DNA of 64,000 nt from Axinella damicornis (lineage: Eukaryota; Porifera; Demospongiae; Axinellida; Axinellidae), in contig OZ007506.1 of NCBI GenBank assembly GCA_963931865.1, positions 3,468,926 to 3,532,925 on the forward strand, written 5' to 3'. Below, in pieces: positions 21,763-64,000 of this stretch; position 1 is the first letter of the stretch, and every line of letters begins with the position of its first letter. The notes beneath the pieces were generated by a model. It was not told where the DNA came from, made no database searches, and saw only the letters and a list, made by a program, of their open reading frames with translations. Both the position numbers and the translations under genes were made by a program.

Positions 21763-22879
21763 TGCGGTGGCCCGGTAGTGTCAAAACGCGTTTTGCGTTT
21801 CACATTGAATTGGGCTAGACAATTGTTCATTTAGACATACCGTATTTCGTTATTCAAGGATATATGGTATACATGTGCGGTGACCGATCCGCGTGTGCGG
21901 TCACCGAACCGCCCTGTGCGGTCACTGATCGGCGTGTGCGGTCACCGAACCGCACTGTGCGGTGACCGATCCGCGTGTGCAGTCACTGAACCGCCCTGTG
22001 CGGTCACCGATCCGCGTGTGCGGTCACCGAACCGCCCTGTGCGGTCATTGATCGGCGTGTGCGGTCACCGAACCGCACTGTGCGGTCACCGATCCGCGTG
22101 TGCGGTCACCGAACCGCCCTGTGCATCACCGATCCGCGTGTGCGGTCTCCGAACCGCCCTGTGCGGTCACCGATCCGCGTGTGCGGTCACCGAACCGCCC
22201 TGTGCGGTCACCGATCCGCGTGTGCGGTCACCGAACCGCCCTGTGCGGTCACTGATCGGCGTGTGCGGTCACCGAACCGCACTGTGCGGTGACCGATCCG
22301 CGTGTGCGGTCACCGAACCGCCCTGTGCGTCACCGATCGGCGTGTGCGGTCACCGCACAGGGCGGTTCGGTGACCGCACACGTGGTTCGGTGACCGCACA
22401 GGGCGGTTCGGTGACCGCACACGCCGATCGGTGACGCACAGGGCGGTTCGGTGACCGCACACGCGGATCGGTGACCGCACAGGGCGGTTCAGTGACCGCA
22501 CACGCCGATCGGTGACCGCACAGGGCGGTTCGGTGACCGCACACGCGGTTCGGTGACCGCACAGGGCGGTTCGGTGACCGCACACGCCGATCGGTGACCG
22601 CACAGGGCGGTTCGGTGACCGCACACGCCGATCGGTGACGCACAGGGCGGTTCGGTGACCGCACACGCGGATCGGTGACCGCACAGGGCGGTTCGGTCAC
22701 CGCACAGGGCGGTTCGGTCACCGCACAGGGCGGTTCGGTGACCGCACACGCGGATCAGTCACCGCACACGTATACCATATATCCTTGAATAACGAAATAC
22801 GGTATGTCTAAATGAACGATTGTGTAGCCCAATTCAATGTGAAACACAAAACGCGTTTTGACACTACCGGGCCACCGCA
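21763..22879. mobile_element. Giant palindromic (foldback) element built of ~40-bp repeats
   Basis: The ends TGCGGTGGCCCGGTAGTGTC and its complement are perfect inverted copies. The arms run about 550 bp each, through CAAAACGCGTTTTG, ACATACCGTATTTCGTTATT and then tandem units containing CGGTCACCGAACCGCCCTGT and CGGTCACYGATCSGCGTGTG, meeting at about 22350. The direct repeat CACTAG flanks it (21757-21762 and 22880-22885). The paralogous segment at 32652-32657 has one CACTAG and no insert. Reading frames inside are artefacts of stop-free repeats. Confidence 0.9.
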
Positions 22880-23089
22880 CACTAGGGCGTTGCTAAGGGT
22901 CTGCATACCACCATCGGTCTAGAGTACAACAAAGATAACTAGGCTATCCATTCAGTTCAGAATATTATTGGTGACTCCAGGTATTGGCAGAAACAGATTT
23001 CTTGGCTACTATATAAGTAGTTCTGAAGATTAAGACACTGCCAGCTGAGGTTTTACAACATATTGATCACGGCACAATCAGAAACCAAC

Positions 23090-23178
23090 CTAGTTGGAAT
23101 GGGATTCTTCACATCAACTTTGTTCCTCTCAATGCCATCAAGGTCAAGTACAGATAGGCGAAAGGCCTCACTATGGCA
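23090..23178 (-). pseudogene. Relic copy of ARAP exon 32 (PH5)
   Basis: The 89-bp stretch is the duplicate of ARAP exon 32 (32809-32906), with intact CAG and GT borders. It lacks nine bases, removing three codons of the DVFAG segment that the proximal copy keeps. The downstream exon 33 is absent from this duplicate. It is therefore a decaying exon relic outside the main gene. Confidence 0.75.
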
Positions 23179-23330
23179 CTGTGTGGGAGAGAGAGAGAGA
23201 CAGACGGGATCAGTTTTGTCACGTGTACCATACATCCAACATAGCCACAGGAGGTTGGACACGGTCATGGGACATACATGCATAGGCAAATTTATAACTC
23301 TGACACATGAACACAGTACCAGTACCACAT

Positions 23331-24048
23331 GATACCAAATGATCAACAGACGGTTGGCACAGAGCATTTGGGTTACTATCGGTTTGCGCCAGACCCAACC
23401 ACGAAGACCAGAATCTAACGGACTTGGGTTTCTTACAGCTCACTTCACCGTTCAGTCGTCTGTTTTCATTCCCTTCATATTCATGGGAGTATTAGGCATC
23501 TATCTTCAATTTCCTTCTACGTGTAAACCGCTTCGACTACCATCGAAGTAACAGACGGCTCTTTTTGGTATTCCCAATGTGGGAGTCGTGCCATTTTTCG
23601 AAGTCACTCACTGTCACGCCATCCATCACGGATTATAGACCCAAAGTGACTATGAGAATCGCGCGACCAACTAGCTACTTGCTTCTCAACCATATCAACA
23701 ACTAGCAGCTCTGCACTGCAGTACTGAACTGAAGCCAGACTAAACCATGCTGCAGTACGACGCAAGCGGTTACCAAGGAGACTCCTTAGCAAACCGTGCT
23801 GCAGTGTGACACAAGCTATAGTAAACAACGTGAGATAAGCCAGTTAGATCACGGATGTATGCAATTTACACTCACGAGCAGGGCACGAAACGCCTGAGTG
23901 TCGCTCCCGAGGGCAAATGACTGTAAAATGAATGATTCCGTTTTTGGACAAATCTATTGTCGATCGTCTGTTGTTTATACTGATTCACAATTGGATGGCT
24001 TGCATCTCTTATATAAAGTTTGGGTTTCAAAAACTTACTTGTCTCTCA

Positions 24049-24079
<31 letters not shown>

Positions 24080-24709
24080 ACCCCCTGCAACCACACACAT
24101 ACTTACAGCTGTATCCGATGAGCAGCTCACTTATGCTGTTTCAGAAACAATAGCAAGCGTTGTTACCTTACTAATACGCAGCCTGCACAGGAAGGAGACA
24201 GAGATCAGTATTTCAGTATTCATTAACACACATCAGCAACACGTACCAACACGTTATCGCCAGTGCATGCACAACTACGGCAACTATCATCTGCACTGAA
24301 GTTGCTTGCTTAACGTTAACCCTTAACAGCAAACGCAGACCCACTTCAGACAGTCCTCAACGCTTGTACCGAGCAATTTGAAAGATCGCACGTGACAGCT
24401 GCAATCTGATTGGCTCTACCGGATTTCAAGTAGAGCCCAAGCAAAGTGGTCTAGACCCTCCTTTCCCCTGTGCGGTCATGTGAGTCGATCCATGCTGGGG
24501 AAAATTCGAGGGGCTAGCTCGCTAGACTAGTCCCATTCCTTAATGGTACTGAGAATTATTCAGTGCACCACTGTACTGGTGGATGGATTTCTACTTTCCT
24601 AGGCATTAAATCCAGGGTCTGCAGTCAGAGGCACCCCATTCAAAGGGAATTGCTCGGCAAATTTGGAGTTCAAGGTCGTTGGTGATATAAAGAAGATTCT
24701 TTAGCAGTG
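23331..24709. other. No gene seen; contains poly(C) run
   Basis: Apart from a 30-bp C homopolymer at 24050-24079, this stretch has only short unrelated reading frames. Nothing supports a gene. Confidence 0.4.
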
Positions 24710-24723
24710 TATGAAGAACGTAC

Positions 24724-24815
24724 CTGGCAGCTGCTATGTAGAGGTCACATGACGGGAAGTGGTAGGCCACGTCCCTCCCAAACTCGGGCACATGAGTCCG
24801 GTAGTAGAACCCATC
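24724..24815 (-). CDS. Candidate exon, unknown protein
   Basis: A 92-bp open stretch lies between a (CA)n-AG acceptor and a GTACGT donor on the minus strand. It encodes GFYYRTHVPEFGRDVAYHFP followed by SCDLYIAAAR, which looks like ordinary folded protein, not repeat translation. No known domain is recognised, and its phase does not fit the exon-32 relic. Its 5' end plus the adjoining TG repeat is present three times in tandem (24797-24980). Confidence 0.4.
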
Positions 24816-24980
24816 CTGTGTGTGTGTGTGTGTGTGTGTGCGTGCGTGTGTGTCGGCACATGAGTCCGGTAGTAGAACCCATCCTGTGTGTGTGTGTGTG
24901 TGCGTGTGTGTGTGTGCGTGCGTGTGTGTCGGCACATGAGTTCGGTAGTAGAACCCATCCTGTGTGTGTGTGTGTGTGTA
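24797..24980. repeat. Triplicated unit of exon start plus (TG)n
   Basis: Three copies of CACATGAGTYCGGTAGTAGAACCCATCCTG followed by a TG-rich tract occur in tandem. Only the first one continues into the full candidate exon. The pattern suggests unequal exchange or slippage mediated by the microsatellite. Confidence 0.9.
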
Positions 24981-24999
24981 CTGCTCTTCACATTCCTTG

Positions 25000-26229
25000 C
25001 TGTCTTCTCCTGACTACAAACAGGCCTGCCAACTCTCACGGAAAATCCGTGAGTCTCACGGATTCAGTGCTGATCTCACGCTCTCACGGTTAACCACCTC
25101 AAACTCACAGAAATGCTGAGACTGAGAGGCTCGCGCTTGGACACATACTAGACTACCAATCGGCTGGCGGCCGTTGGAACCAGTATTTTGGCAGCCTCGT
25201 TCACATGCAAGCCTGGGGATGAGACCAGGCAAGAAAGCAAAGTCCATATATGCGCATGAGCGCGCAATTTGCGCAAGGACTCGAGTGGAAGTGACATGGA
25301 CTGCAGCCCTGCATCAAGTCTAAAGGCACAGATGGTATCATGGTAACATAAAACAAATACCACAGAATGGATGTCATATGGGTTTACCTTTCAGGCATGA
25401 AGAATGCACACAGATCTCTTAGGTTCGAGTCATTGTCAAAAGCTGAGTCGAGTGTTGCCAGATTAAACACTCATTGGAATGGAGGGGAAGAACGGATTTG
25501 TTTCATTGGAATGCCCTGTCGATCAAGTTTTGATTCAAATGGAACCTTGTCATCTGATAGCTAGAGACTGGCAAACACCGATTTCTGTGCATGCCAAAAC
25601 CTAATATTAAAACGTGCAACAAAACAATATGATGCTATACACGGGGCCACAGTTACCAAATTGCCAGACGCAATGCCACTTTAGTTGGTTGGTTGTTTCT
25701 CTTCCCTCAGGCAAAAAGTACTCGGAGTGGCAATTTGGTACTTGCAGGGATTATAGCCTTTTTTATTCCGTCAAAAACGCTTCCCTATCCCCCCTAGGCC
25801 CTCTCGCTACCTCCATTTCAGCTCTGCGCATGGGCGCTGCACCACAGACATCCTCTTGGTGGACGTGGGCACCCACAGCCCACTCGCTGCCTGTACCTTC
25901 AATCGATTCGACCCAGCCAAGTGTTTTCTGACGTGATATACACTCAGTGATGAGAGATCTGCCCCACAACTGCAGAGCTTCTTGGTAGGAGGATGCGCTT
26001 CTTCCACGACCTTGGATCGTCAACGCGCTCGTCAACCTTCATTGCACGTGTCCATTACTCGTGCACTTCCCTTATTACTTGGACCGTATACCTCCGTATA
26101 CTACGCACATGTCATTATGACATCATGGTTGGTTGTTGGTTCACAGGTAGGTCCAGGCAAAAAGGGGGATTGCGTCGGCAAAAAAGTGAACGGTGGCCCA
26201 GTGATGCTATACATAAAAAGTAGGTATAA
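25000..26229. other. No convincing gene
   Basis: An open minus-strand frame at 25763-26035 (90 codons) has no recognisable motif. TCTCACGG repeats at about 25035-25090 form small inverted repeats. A decayed palindrome-family copy (GCCTCGTTCACATGC...) lies at about 25194-25230. Confidence 0.4.
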
Positions 26230-26470
26230 ATATTACAAGCAGCTTCGCTCACTCAGCTACTTCCCCCTTGTTCGCCTACCGTAAGTAATCCGGCACCGGA
26301 CAGCTCTCTGTGCAGAGCTGCTCTCCCCGATTGCATCCGTTTCGAATCAGCTGCTGCTCCCTGGCCCGATTGCATCCGCTTAAACTGCTGCTCCCCGTTT
26401 GTGTCCGCTTCCAGCTGCTGCTCCCCGTCAGCCTGCGCGCATGCGCAATAGGTTACTTCCGGTTTAGGGG
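26230..26470 (-). repeat. Dispersed GGGAGCAGCAGCYRAAGCGGA family, copy 2 (inverted)
   Basis: The complement of the copy at 58680-59215: it shares the tail GCTTCGCTCACTCAGCTACTTCCCCC and CCGGCACCGGACAGCTCTCT and the GCTGCTGCTCCCC repeats. Confidence 0.75.
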
Positions 26471-26534
26471 TTAAATATTGAATTTGTACCAAGTTTTGGC
26501 GGGAAGTCGAGATGGCACACTCGCTAAGCACATT

Positions 26535-28905
26535 TTTTTTGTTTTTTTTTTGTTTATAAAAGTTTATGCAATAAGTGCATAGGATACACAATAGCAAGTG
26601 AAAGCTAATATAAAGTGTACCCAGAAGATAAGATTATTACAGTACAAGTTTGCTCTTAAATAAAAACAATGATTGAGCTGATACAGTAGACCAGGGCAGG
26701 GAATTCCACATGGATATAGCATGAGGTACAAAAGAGTACTGGAAAGAGTTAGTGTAAGCATGAGGTTGATGGAATTGGAGAGGGTGGCTTGTACGCTGAC
26801 TATAGTTTGCTCGGGGGACCAAAATACCAGAAGGGAAGGAACACAAATTATAAACAATTTTGTATAACGTACACAGTTTTAGGTGTAACCGGCGGGTAGC
26901 TAGGGAGGGAATACCTGTCAGCTCGAGGAGCTCCTGATAGCCCAGATCCCATCTTCTGGTTGCAATTTTGCATGCAAATTTTTGAATGTCCTCTAGCTTG
27001 TTTCGGTTTTTCTGGGTATGAGGGTCCCAAACTTCAGAGGCATATTCCATGTGAGGGCGAACAAGGGATTGATAAAGCTGCACCAACGTTGTACTATCAG
27101 TGTTGCCATAAAACCGTCTATATAGCAAGCCCAGGATCCTTTTAGCTTTTGAGCATGTGGACTCGATGTGAGGTGACCATGACATGTCTGATGACAGTAA
27201 CAACCCAAGGTATTTGAAGTGCTGAACTTGCTCGATATCACAGCCATTTAAAGTCAGAGTAGGGGGTGTTGATGACTGACTTTTTCTTGACACTAGCATG
27301 CACTTGCACTTTGCATGATTGAAAGTTAAATAGTTAGCAGACACCCACTCTGCAACAGTGTCAATGTCTCTTTGCAAGGTGTGAAAATCACACTGCTTGG
27401 CAATTGGACGAAACAGAAGTAAGTCATCAGCATACATCACCATCCGGGTGCCATCAGAGATCGAGACATTTGCTAGGCTGTTGATGTATATTAGAAATAA
27501 AAGGGGACCGAGCACGGATCCCTGTGGCACCCCCTCGGGTGCGCTAAGGGCAGTCTTGAAGAATCTGCGTGAAGCGGAGGAGATTACGGAAATATGTAAT
27601 TAGTCCACGGAAGCGACCTCGTTAACTTGCGATGTGAGGCAGCTCTTTGAGCACTTGTTTTGTGATCCAGAGATGAAGCTGTGACGATGTAAATAGTTCC
27701 TCGGTACCTACAGTGGTAGGGTAGTTGAGTGTAGGTGAAGGCAGTCTTTGCCCGCTTTGGACCTTGTTCCAGGATTGTGAAATCTGTCGTCAGTGCTATG
27801 TAAACCATGTAGGTAGTTAACTATTTGCGATTAGGCGGAATTCTATTCGCTCCGGTGAGAGGGCTTAACTCTGCCCGATGGATGGACCGAAGGTCAAACT
27901 TGTAGATTCCCACTCCGGAGAGTCTCCAACAACGCGTTCTCGGAAGAAAGGAGGAGAAATCCGCTGATTTGAGGTAGCCAAAATGGGCCGATTTTGCCCG
28001 TGCAGCCGCACCAAGAGGTTGAACCGTTGTCCGGAGAAGGATTCAGCAAATACATGTTCTTGTTAACTTCTGTACCAAGAATGAAGGCTGTCCTCCCGCT
28101 ACTAGAATTCCGCCTAAAGCGTTTTAGATTGCTGAAGGTGATGAATTGGGCGTGAGCGTGGCCACACCCAGTGAGTGCCAGGGGGCGGAGCTTTTGCTTT
28201 TTTGTGACAAAAGGAGCTACACTTTCAAGTAGTAGTGCTGTAGTTGGTGAATGTTCTTTAGTATTTCAGGTATATAGCATCAAAATCACAACAAGATAGT
28301 GCTGTTCATGCATACAGACAGTCCTTATTGTACTTGAGCCAGAGAGTACTGGTGAGTCCCGAGATGTTTCACCACTGACTACTACCTTCTGACATCTGCA
28401 AGTTAGGTAGTTAGATATCCAATGCAATACATGACTGTCAAGGCTCAGCTGTTGCAGTTTGCTCATCAGTTCTTTGTGGGGTACAGAGTCAAAGGCCTTT
28501 TTCAGATCAAAAAATACCGCACTGACTTCTTTTCTCTGTTCAAGAGCTGTGAGCCATTCATGGGTAGTAGACAAAAGTGCAGTTGTGGTTGACTTTCCTG
28601 TCTGAAAACCCCATTGTGCGTTGGATAGTGGGTGGTACAATTCCAGGTGCGTAGCAACTAGAGAGTAGATGTGGCGTTCTAGTAACTTGCTCAGTATACT
28701 CAGAAGAGATATTGGCCGATAGTTATTAGGAGTGGTGGCTACAGGTGATTTTGGAACAGGGACAATCAAGGATTGTTTCCAAGCAACAGGAAGCTGTCCA
28801 GAGCACAGGGATAAGTTAAACAGCTTAGTGACAGATGGAGCTATACTCCGGGCAGTATGCTTCAGCATCCGCGCTGATGTCACATGCTTTGCAGCCTGGG
28901 GGTTG
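26535..28905 (-). pseudogene. Non-LTR retrotransposon reverse transcriptase, split by an insertion
   Basis: The upstream half (28342-28900) encodes reverse-transcriptase blocks including PNNYRPISLLSILSKLLERH and AVFFDLKKAFDSVPH (motif A). The downstream half (26637-27535) resumes with VPQGSVLGPLLFLIYINSLA (motif B), MVMYADDLLLF (motif C) and FKYLGLLLSSDMSWSPH, through to the normal C-terminus (ISMWNSLPWSTVSAQSLFLF). Between them about 0.8 kb of unrelated sequence (27538-28341) breaks the frame exactly before motif B. An A-rich tail on the minus strand follows at 26530-26560. No endonuclease domain is present, so it is 5'-truncated as well as interrupted. It is the best-preserved LINE in the window and a relative of the copies at 10284 and 12010. 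Confidence 0.85.
27538..28341. mobile_element. Unidentified ~0.8-kb insertion inside the LINE
   Basis: This stretch separates two halves of one reverse-transcriptase domain that would otherwise join at LSG-VPQGS. Its ends are not clear inverted repeats and I could not fix a target-site duplication. No reading frame of note. Confidence 0.5.
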
Positions 28906-28989
28906 AGTGTTCGCCTCCCCAATAATCGAGTACGAGTCTGGGCCACACTCCGTACATACCGATTCTCGACTCCCCGGCCTAGCAGCCGG

Positions 28990-29165
28990 AGTACGCCGGT
29001 TCCCATCTGACCACCGAAGCTAAAGGTGTCTGGTTGAAAGCAGGTCGGCCTCCTGTGATTCCAGTCACGCCTATCCAGCGCTCCTGAGGCTGCACACTTC
29101 GGTGTCTGACCTGTCACGGAGGGATGGGTGTGTTGCTAGGTTGTTTTTTTTTTGACTTGTCCTTT
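28990..29165 (+). ncRNA. 5S rRNA-like segment (pseudogene or 5S-derived SINE)
   Basis: The string GCCGGTTCCCATCTGACCAC followed by CGAAGCTAA strongly resembles the internal control region of animal 5S rRNA (CCGGTTCTCGTCCGATCACC then GAAGTTAAG). Further on, GGAGGGATGGGTG at about 29117-29130 recalls the 5S TTGGATGGGTGACC segment, and T runs follow at about 29147. About 70 bases of unrelated sequence separate the two parts, so this is not an intact 5S gene. It may be the head of a 5S-derived SINE. Confidence 0.3.
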
Positions 29166-29337
29166 TTTTGCTGGTTCTTTTGTATGGAGGGAAGCTAGGC
29201 CACTAGGCTTTTTTTTTCTCCTCCGATTTTATTTGTTTTGCATAATTATGGAACTATTTTAATGCCTATAGGTCATGTGGCTTAGGCAGTGGAGTTGCTT
29301 ATTATTGAATTGGCTCCTGATATACCCAATAGCATAA

Positions 29338-29376
29338 TAGTCTTGCGGGGCGTGTGGGTCTGACCCTGCGAGACTA
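29338..29376. mobile_element. Micro-palindrome element, 39 bp, TAGYCTYG family
   Basis: The insert starts TAGTCTTGCGGGG and ends CCCTGCGAGACTA. Flanks are ATAGCATAA and ATAGCATGT (seven of nine bases match), consistent with an aged 9-bp duplication. Confidence 0.6.
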
Positions 29377-29812
29377 ATAGCATGTGTTGATGAAAGCTAT
29401 GGGATACATCACTCACATAAATGGATTTTAATGACATCAAAGCCAAGACTTCGAATTCACCGATTACTATTACTCCTTTCCCTGGCACATCCAACAGTTT
29501 ATTATACCGCAAGAAACTATAATAATTATTATAGAGTAGGCTGGTACGTCTGCAAATGAGGCATAGGTGAGAATAATACACTAGAAATATAAAGCAGCAA
29601 GATTGCAAACAATAAATATTATTATGGAATTATATAGATTATGTATAAAGTATAAGACAAATCAAGACAACGAACGCAACAACTATAGACAGCACGAGCG
29701 AGAAGAGTTTTAAAAGAGTAGCAAAATATATTATAACGACATTCTCCACTTCAAACTCTATTATCTTGGTTTGCCAGAGAACTACAGAAAGAGGGAAAGA
29801 GGAGAGACAATA

Positions 29813-30279
29813 GCTTCAGCAACTTAGTGTGTTATAATATTGAGACATATTTAACCTGCATCCCTGGCACAACTGGGAGAAGAAATGAGAGACCGGCGGT
29901 AACCACAATGTAATATGTATCAATTACGTCACTATAGCTGTGTGGACTGATGTAACTACATACTGAGTCTTGCCCTGACCCTGAGAGATGACCACAGTAT
30001 GACAAGGGCCTAGGGGTGAGTATCAATCGTATAGCCTGCAGCACAGTTCGAGGTCGTTCACTTCATACAGCGAAATTCCAATGCAGGTGCCAGTCGAAAG
30101 TATGGAGTGTCATAGTCTATATCAAGAGGAGGCTACGTAGCAGACCTACCGGTAGCTGCTTACTCTTGAGACTTGACAATGACCAACCACGGGTGGTAAC
30201 ACTTCCAATCATTCGGCACTTTTGCACGATTTTACTCAATTATTTCGGCAAGGCTTATGAATAATTACTAAAAATCTGC
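29813..30279. other. No gene seen; 3' flank of ARAP
   Basis: Lies just downstream of the proposed ARAP stop codon. I find no canonical AATAAA on the minus strand close to the stop, so the transcript end is not fixed. Confidence 0.35.
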
Positions 30280-62319
<32,040 letters not shown>

Positions 62320-62365
62320 GCTGGATCACACAGCTGTCGGAAAATGGAAGAAGGAGATGGGGTGG

Positions 62366-62935
62366 GTGCGGAGGGGGAGGGGGGGAGGTGGGGGTAGGTG
62401 AGGTGGAGGGAGGTGGAGGGGGAGGAGGGAGGTGGAGGGGGGGGGGAGGGAGGTGGAGGAAGAGGAAGGTGGAGGGGGAGGAGGGAGGTGGAGGGGGAGG
62501 AGGGAGGTGGAGGAAGAGGGAGGTGGAGGGGGAGGAGGGAGGTGGAGGGGGAGGAGGGAGGTGGAGGGGGAGGAGGGAGGTGGAGGGGGAGGAGGGAGGT
62601 GGAGGAAGAGGGAGGTGGAGGGGAGGAGGGAGGTGGAGGGAGGTGGAGGAGGGAGATGGAGGAGGTGGAGGAGGAGGAGGGAGGTGGAGGAAGGAGGTGG
62701 AGGAAGGTGGAGGGGGAGGAGGGAGGTGGAGGAGGGAGGAGGAGGGAGGTGGAGGGAGGTGGAGGAAGAGGAAGGTGGAGGTGGAGGAGGGAGGTGGAGG
62801 AGGTGGAGGAGGAGGAGGGAGGCAGAGGAAGGTGGAGGGGGAGGGGGAGGAGGGAGGTGGAGAAAGAGGAAGGTGGAGGTGGAGGAGGGAGGTGGAGGGG
62901 AGGTGGAAGGGGGAGGTGGAGGGAGGGCAAGCAGA
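62366..62935. repeat. 570-bp purine tract directly upstream of ARAP exon 1
   Basis: Almost pure G and A (GGAGGTGGAGGGGGAGGAGG and relatives, with T only in GGT). On the gene strand it is C/T-rich and ends about 20 bp before a CAG and the ARAP start codon. All three frames on both strands stay open for this reason only. Confidence 0.95.
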
Positions 62936-64000
62936 GGTAGAAGAGGGGAGAGAGGAACTATCGTCAACACCACAGCTTGACTACCAATACCTTATCAATA
63001 ATGTTGTCCTTCTCTAAAGCCACTTGTACATACATGTACTCGGATCTCCCTCTCTTGCGTCCATACACTGCACAGGTATAGGATTTGCCAAATGGGAGTT
63101 GTGCAATCTTGAGACAATTTCAAACTTGTTCCTCATTTAAGAACGCGAGTCAGTGAGTGTGTGAGTAGCAGAAGCAGGGTGGGAGTACACTAGTGATGTG
63201 TGAACGGCTTTTGCACTCAATTTCACAGTAATGCCAGAGCTATCACACAAGGCTGCCGGTGCAACGCTATCGCACAAGGCTGTCGGTGCATCAGAGTAGT
63301 GCAAGAGCGAAGCTGCTTGTAATAAATCAGCATGTAGGAAAGGCATACAGAATTCTGACTAAAACATCGCGATCTCTGTTGTGAACACTGCCCAAAACGC
63401 ATAATAATTTGCACAGAACTCACATCAGTGACAGAACTTTTGTTGTCTCATTGGCTGCCATTACTCATTTCAACTGTCGTGGGCCGTATATAATGATATG
63501 TGATGTCATGTGGTATTGCAATACTCTAGCCTGGTCTAGAGGCAGCATCTAGAGTCAGTCTATGATTGGTGGATGCAATCAGAGTCTGCTGAAGCATACA
63601 AGGGTGAGAGTAAGCCTAGTAGTAGGTGAGTGAGTTTGCAAACATATTTGACCACTAAAGGACAATGAACAAACACCACAGTGGAGCCACCACTGCAGGC
63701 TAGTGCAAGCTCACAGATTCTGTTTACTACAACACGCAGTAAAGTCACCCCTTTCAGATATCACCACTTCCTCCACAAACAATGCCATACGCATTCCAGG
63801 GTATTAGGGCTGCACAGCAAAAACCATACATGCAAAAATGTATATCAGGGATTCTTTTGGGGGGGGTGTGGGGGGCCCTTGAAAATGATTGCCCCCCTTG
63901 TGATTTCAAACCCAGACCCCCTAAAAGGTGCACGGTCGCGCACTATTCAATCTCTATGATCTGTTTTGCCCCCCCCCCCCCCCCCCCCCCCCCCCTTATG
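62936..64000. other. No gene seen; ends in poly(C)
   Basis: Upstream of ARAP. Contains a small tandem repeat (GGTGCAACGCTATCGCACAAGGCTG-like, 63235-63300), short reading frames with no features, and a C run of about 27 at 63970-63996 at the window edge. An untranslated first ARAP exon and promoter could lie here, but nothing identifies them. Confidence 0.4.

Larger units (their letters stand above)
19962..23330. repeat. Segmental duplication B, distal copy
   Basis: Three blocks match 29420-33030 in the same orientation: 19962-20345 with about 29420-29812; 20596-20790 with 30911-31075; and 21340-21762 plus 22880-23290 with 31310-31410 and 32340-33030. The distal copy lacks about 1.1 kb containing ARAP exon 35 and the segment with exon 33, and carries instead an expanded minisatellite and a large palindrome. 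Two ARAP exon relics lie inside it. Confidence 0.85.

Noticed and set aside
21880..22750. Regular repeats with near-constant spacing that superficially recall a CRISPR array
   Set aside because: Units are about 40 bp with no unique spacers, run in opposite directions in two arms, and the setting is eukaryotic. It is a palindromic repeat element.
25763..26035. 90-codon minus-strand ORF possibly part of a gene with the exon at 24724
   Set aside because: A second frame is open over the same span, no motif is recognised, and no splice-consistent join to 24815 was found.

Overview
The window looks like nuclear DNA of an early-branching marine animal, most likely a demosponge. That assignment is an inference from one long spliced animal signalling gene, chicken-feather compact introns, many short inverted-repeat elements and broken non-LTR, hAT-like and recombinase-like remnants; no rRNA or mitochondrial marker is present to prove it. 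No bacterial operon, CRISPR array, integron or intact virus is visible.

Right half (30.3-62.3 kb, minus strand): one gene fills this half. I reconstruct an ARAP-type protein (Arf-GAP with Rho-GAP, ankyrin repeats and PH domains; phosphoinositide-regulated GAP for Arf and Rho GTPases). Thirty-six exons join in frame with GT-AG borders to a 6,480-nt coding sequence (2,159 residues). The order is SAM, long proline/tyrosine-rich region, PH1, PH2, ArfGAP, ankyrin, PH3, PH4, RhoGAP, RA-like, PH5, short Ser/Pro tail, which is the animal ARAP order. The first coding exon alone encodes 978 residues and carries repeated YxN motifs and many SH3-type proline motifs. The introns are full of microsatellites, minisatellites, foldback elements and poly-G/C runs.

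Left half (1-30 kb): repeat-rich and gene-poor. The only convincing intact gene is a single-exon secreted protein of unknown function (13301-14035, minus). Around it lie remnants of transposons: a Tudor-like/transposase fragment, a hAT-type fragment, a RING-finger pseudogene, a Crypton/tyrosine-recombinase-like fragment, and three non-LTR reverse-transcriptase fragments. Two segmental duplications occur: 1-1525 with 16331-19284, and 19962-23330 with 29420-33030. The second one copied the last ARAP exons; the distal copy has lost one exon and three codons of another. Both duplications give natural empty sites that date later insertions.

The most unusual signal is a family of tiny palindromic insertions (29-180 bp) that begin TAGYCTYG and end with its reverse complement. 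At least eleven are present and seven are flanked by perfect 9-bp target-site duplications. They carry no gene, so if mobile they must be moved by a transposase encoded elsewhere. A second striking element is a 1,117-bp near-perfect palindrome made of about 40-bp repeats (21763-22879), whose empty site is preserved in the paralogous segment at 32652.
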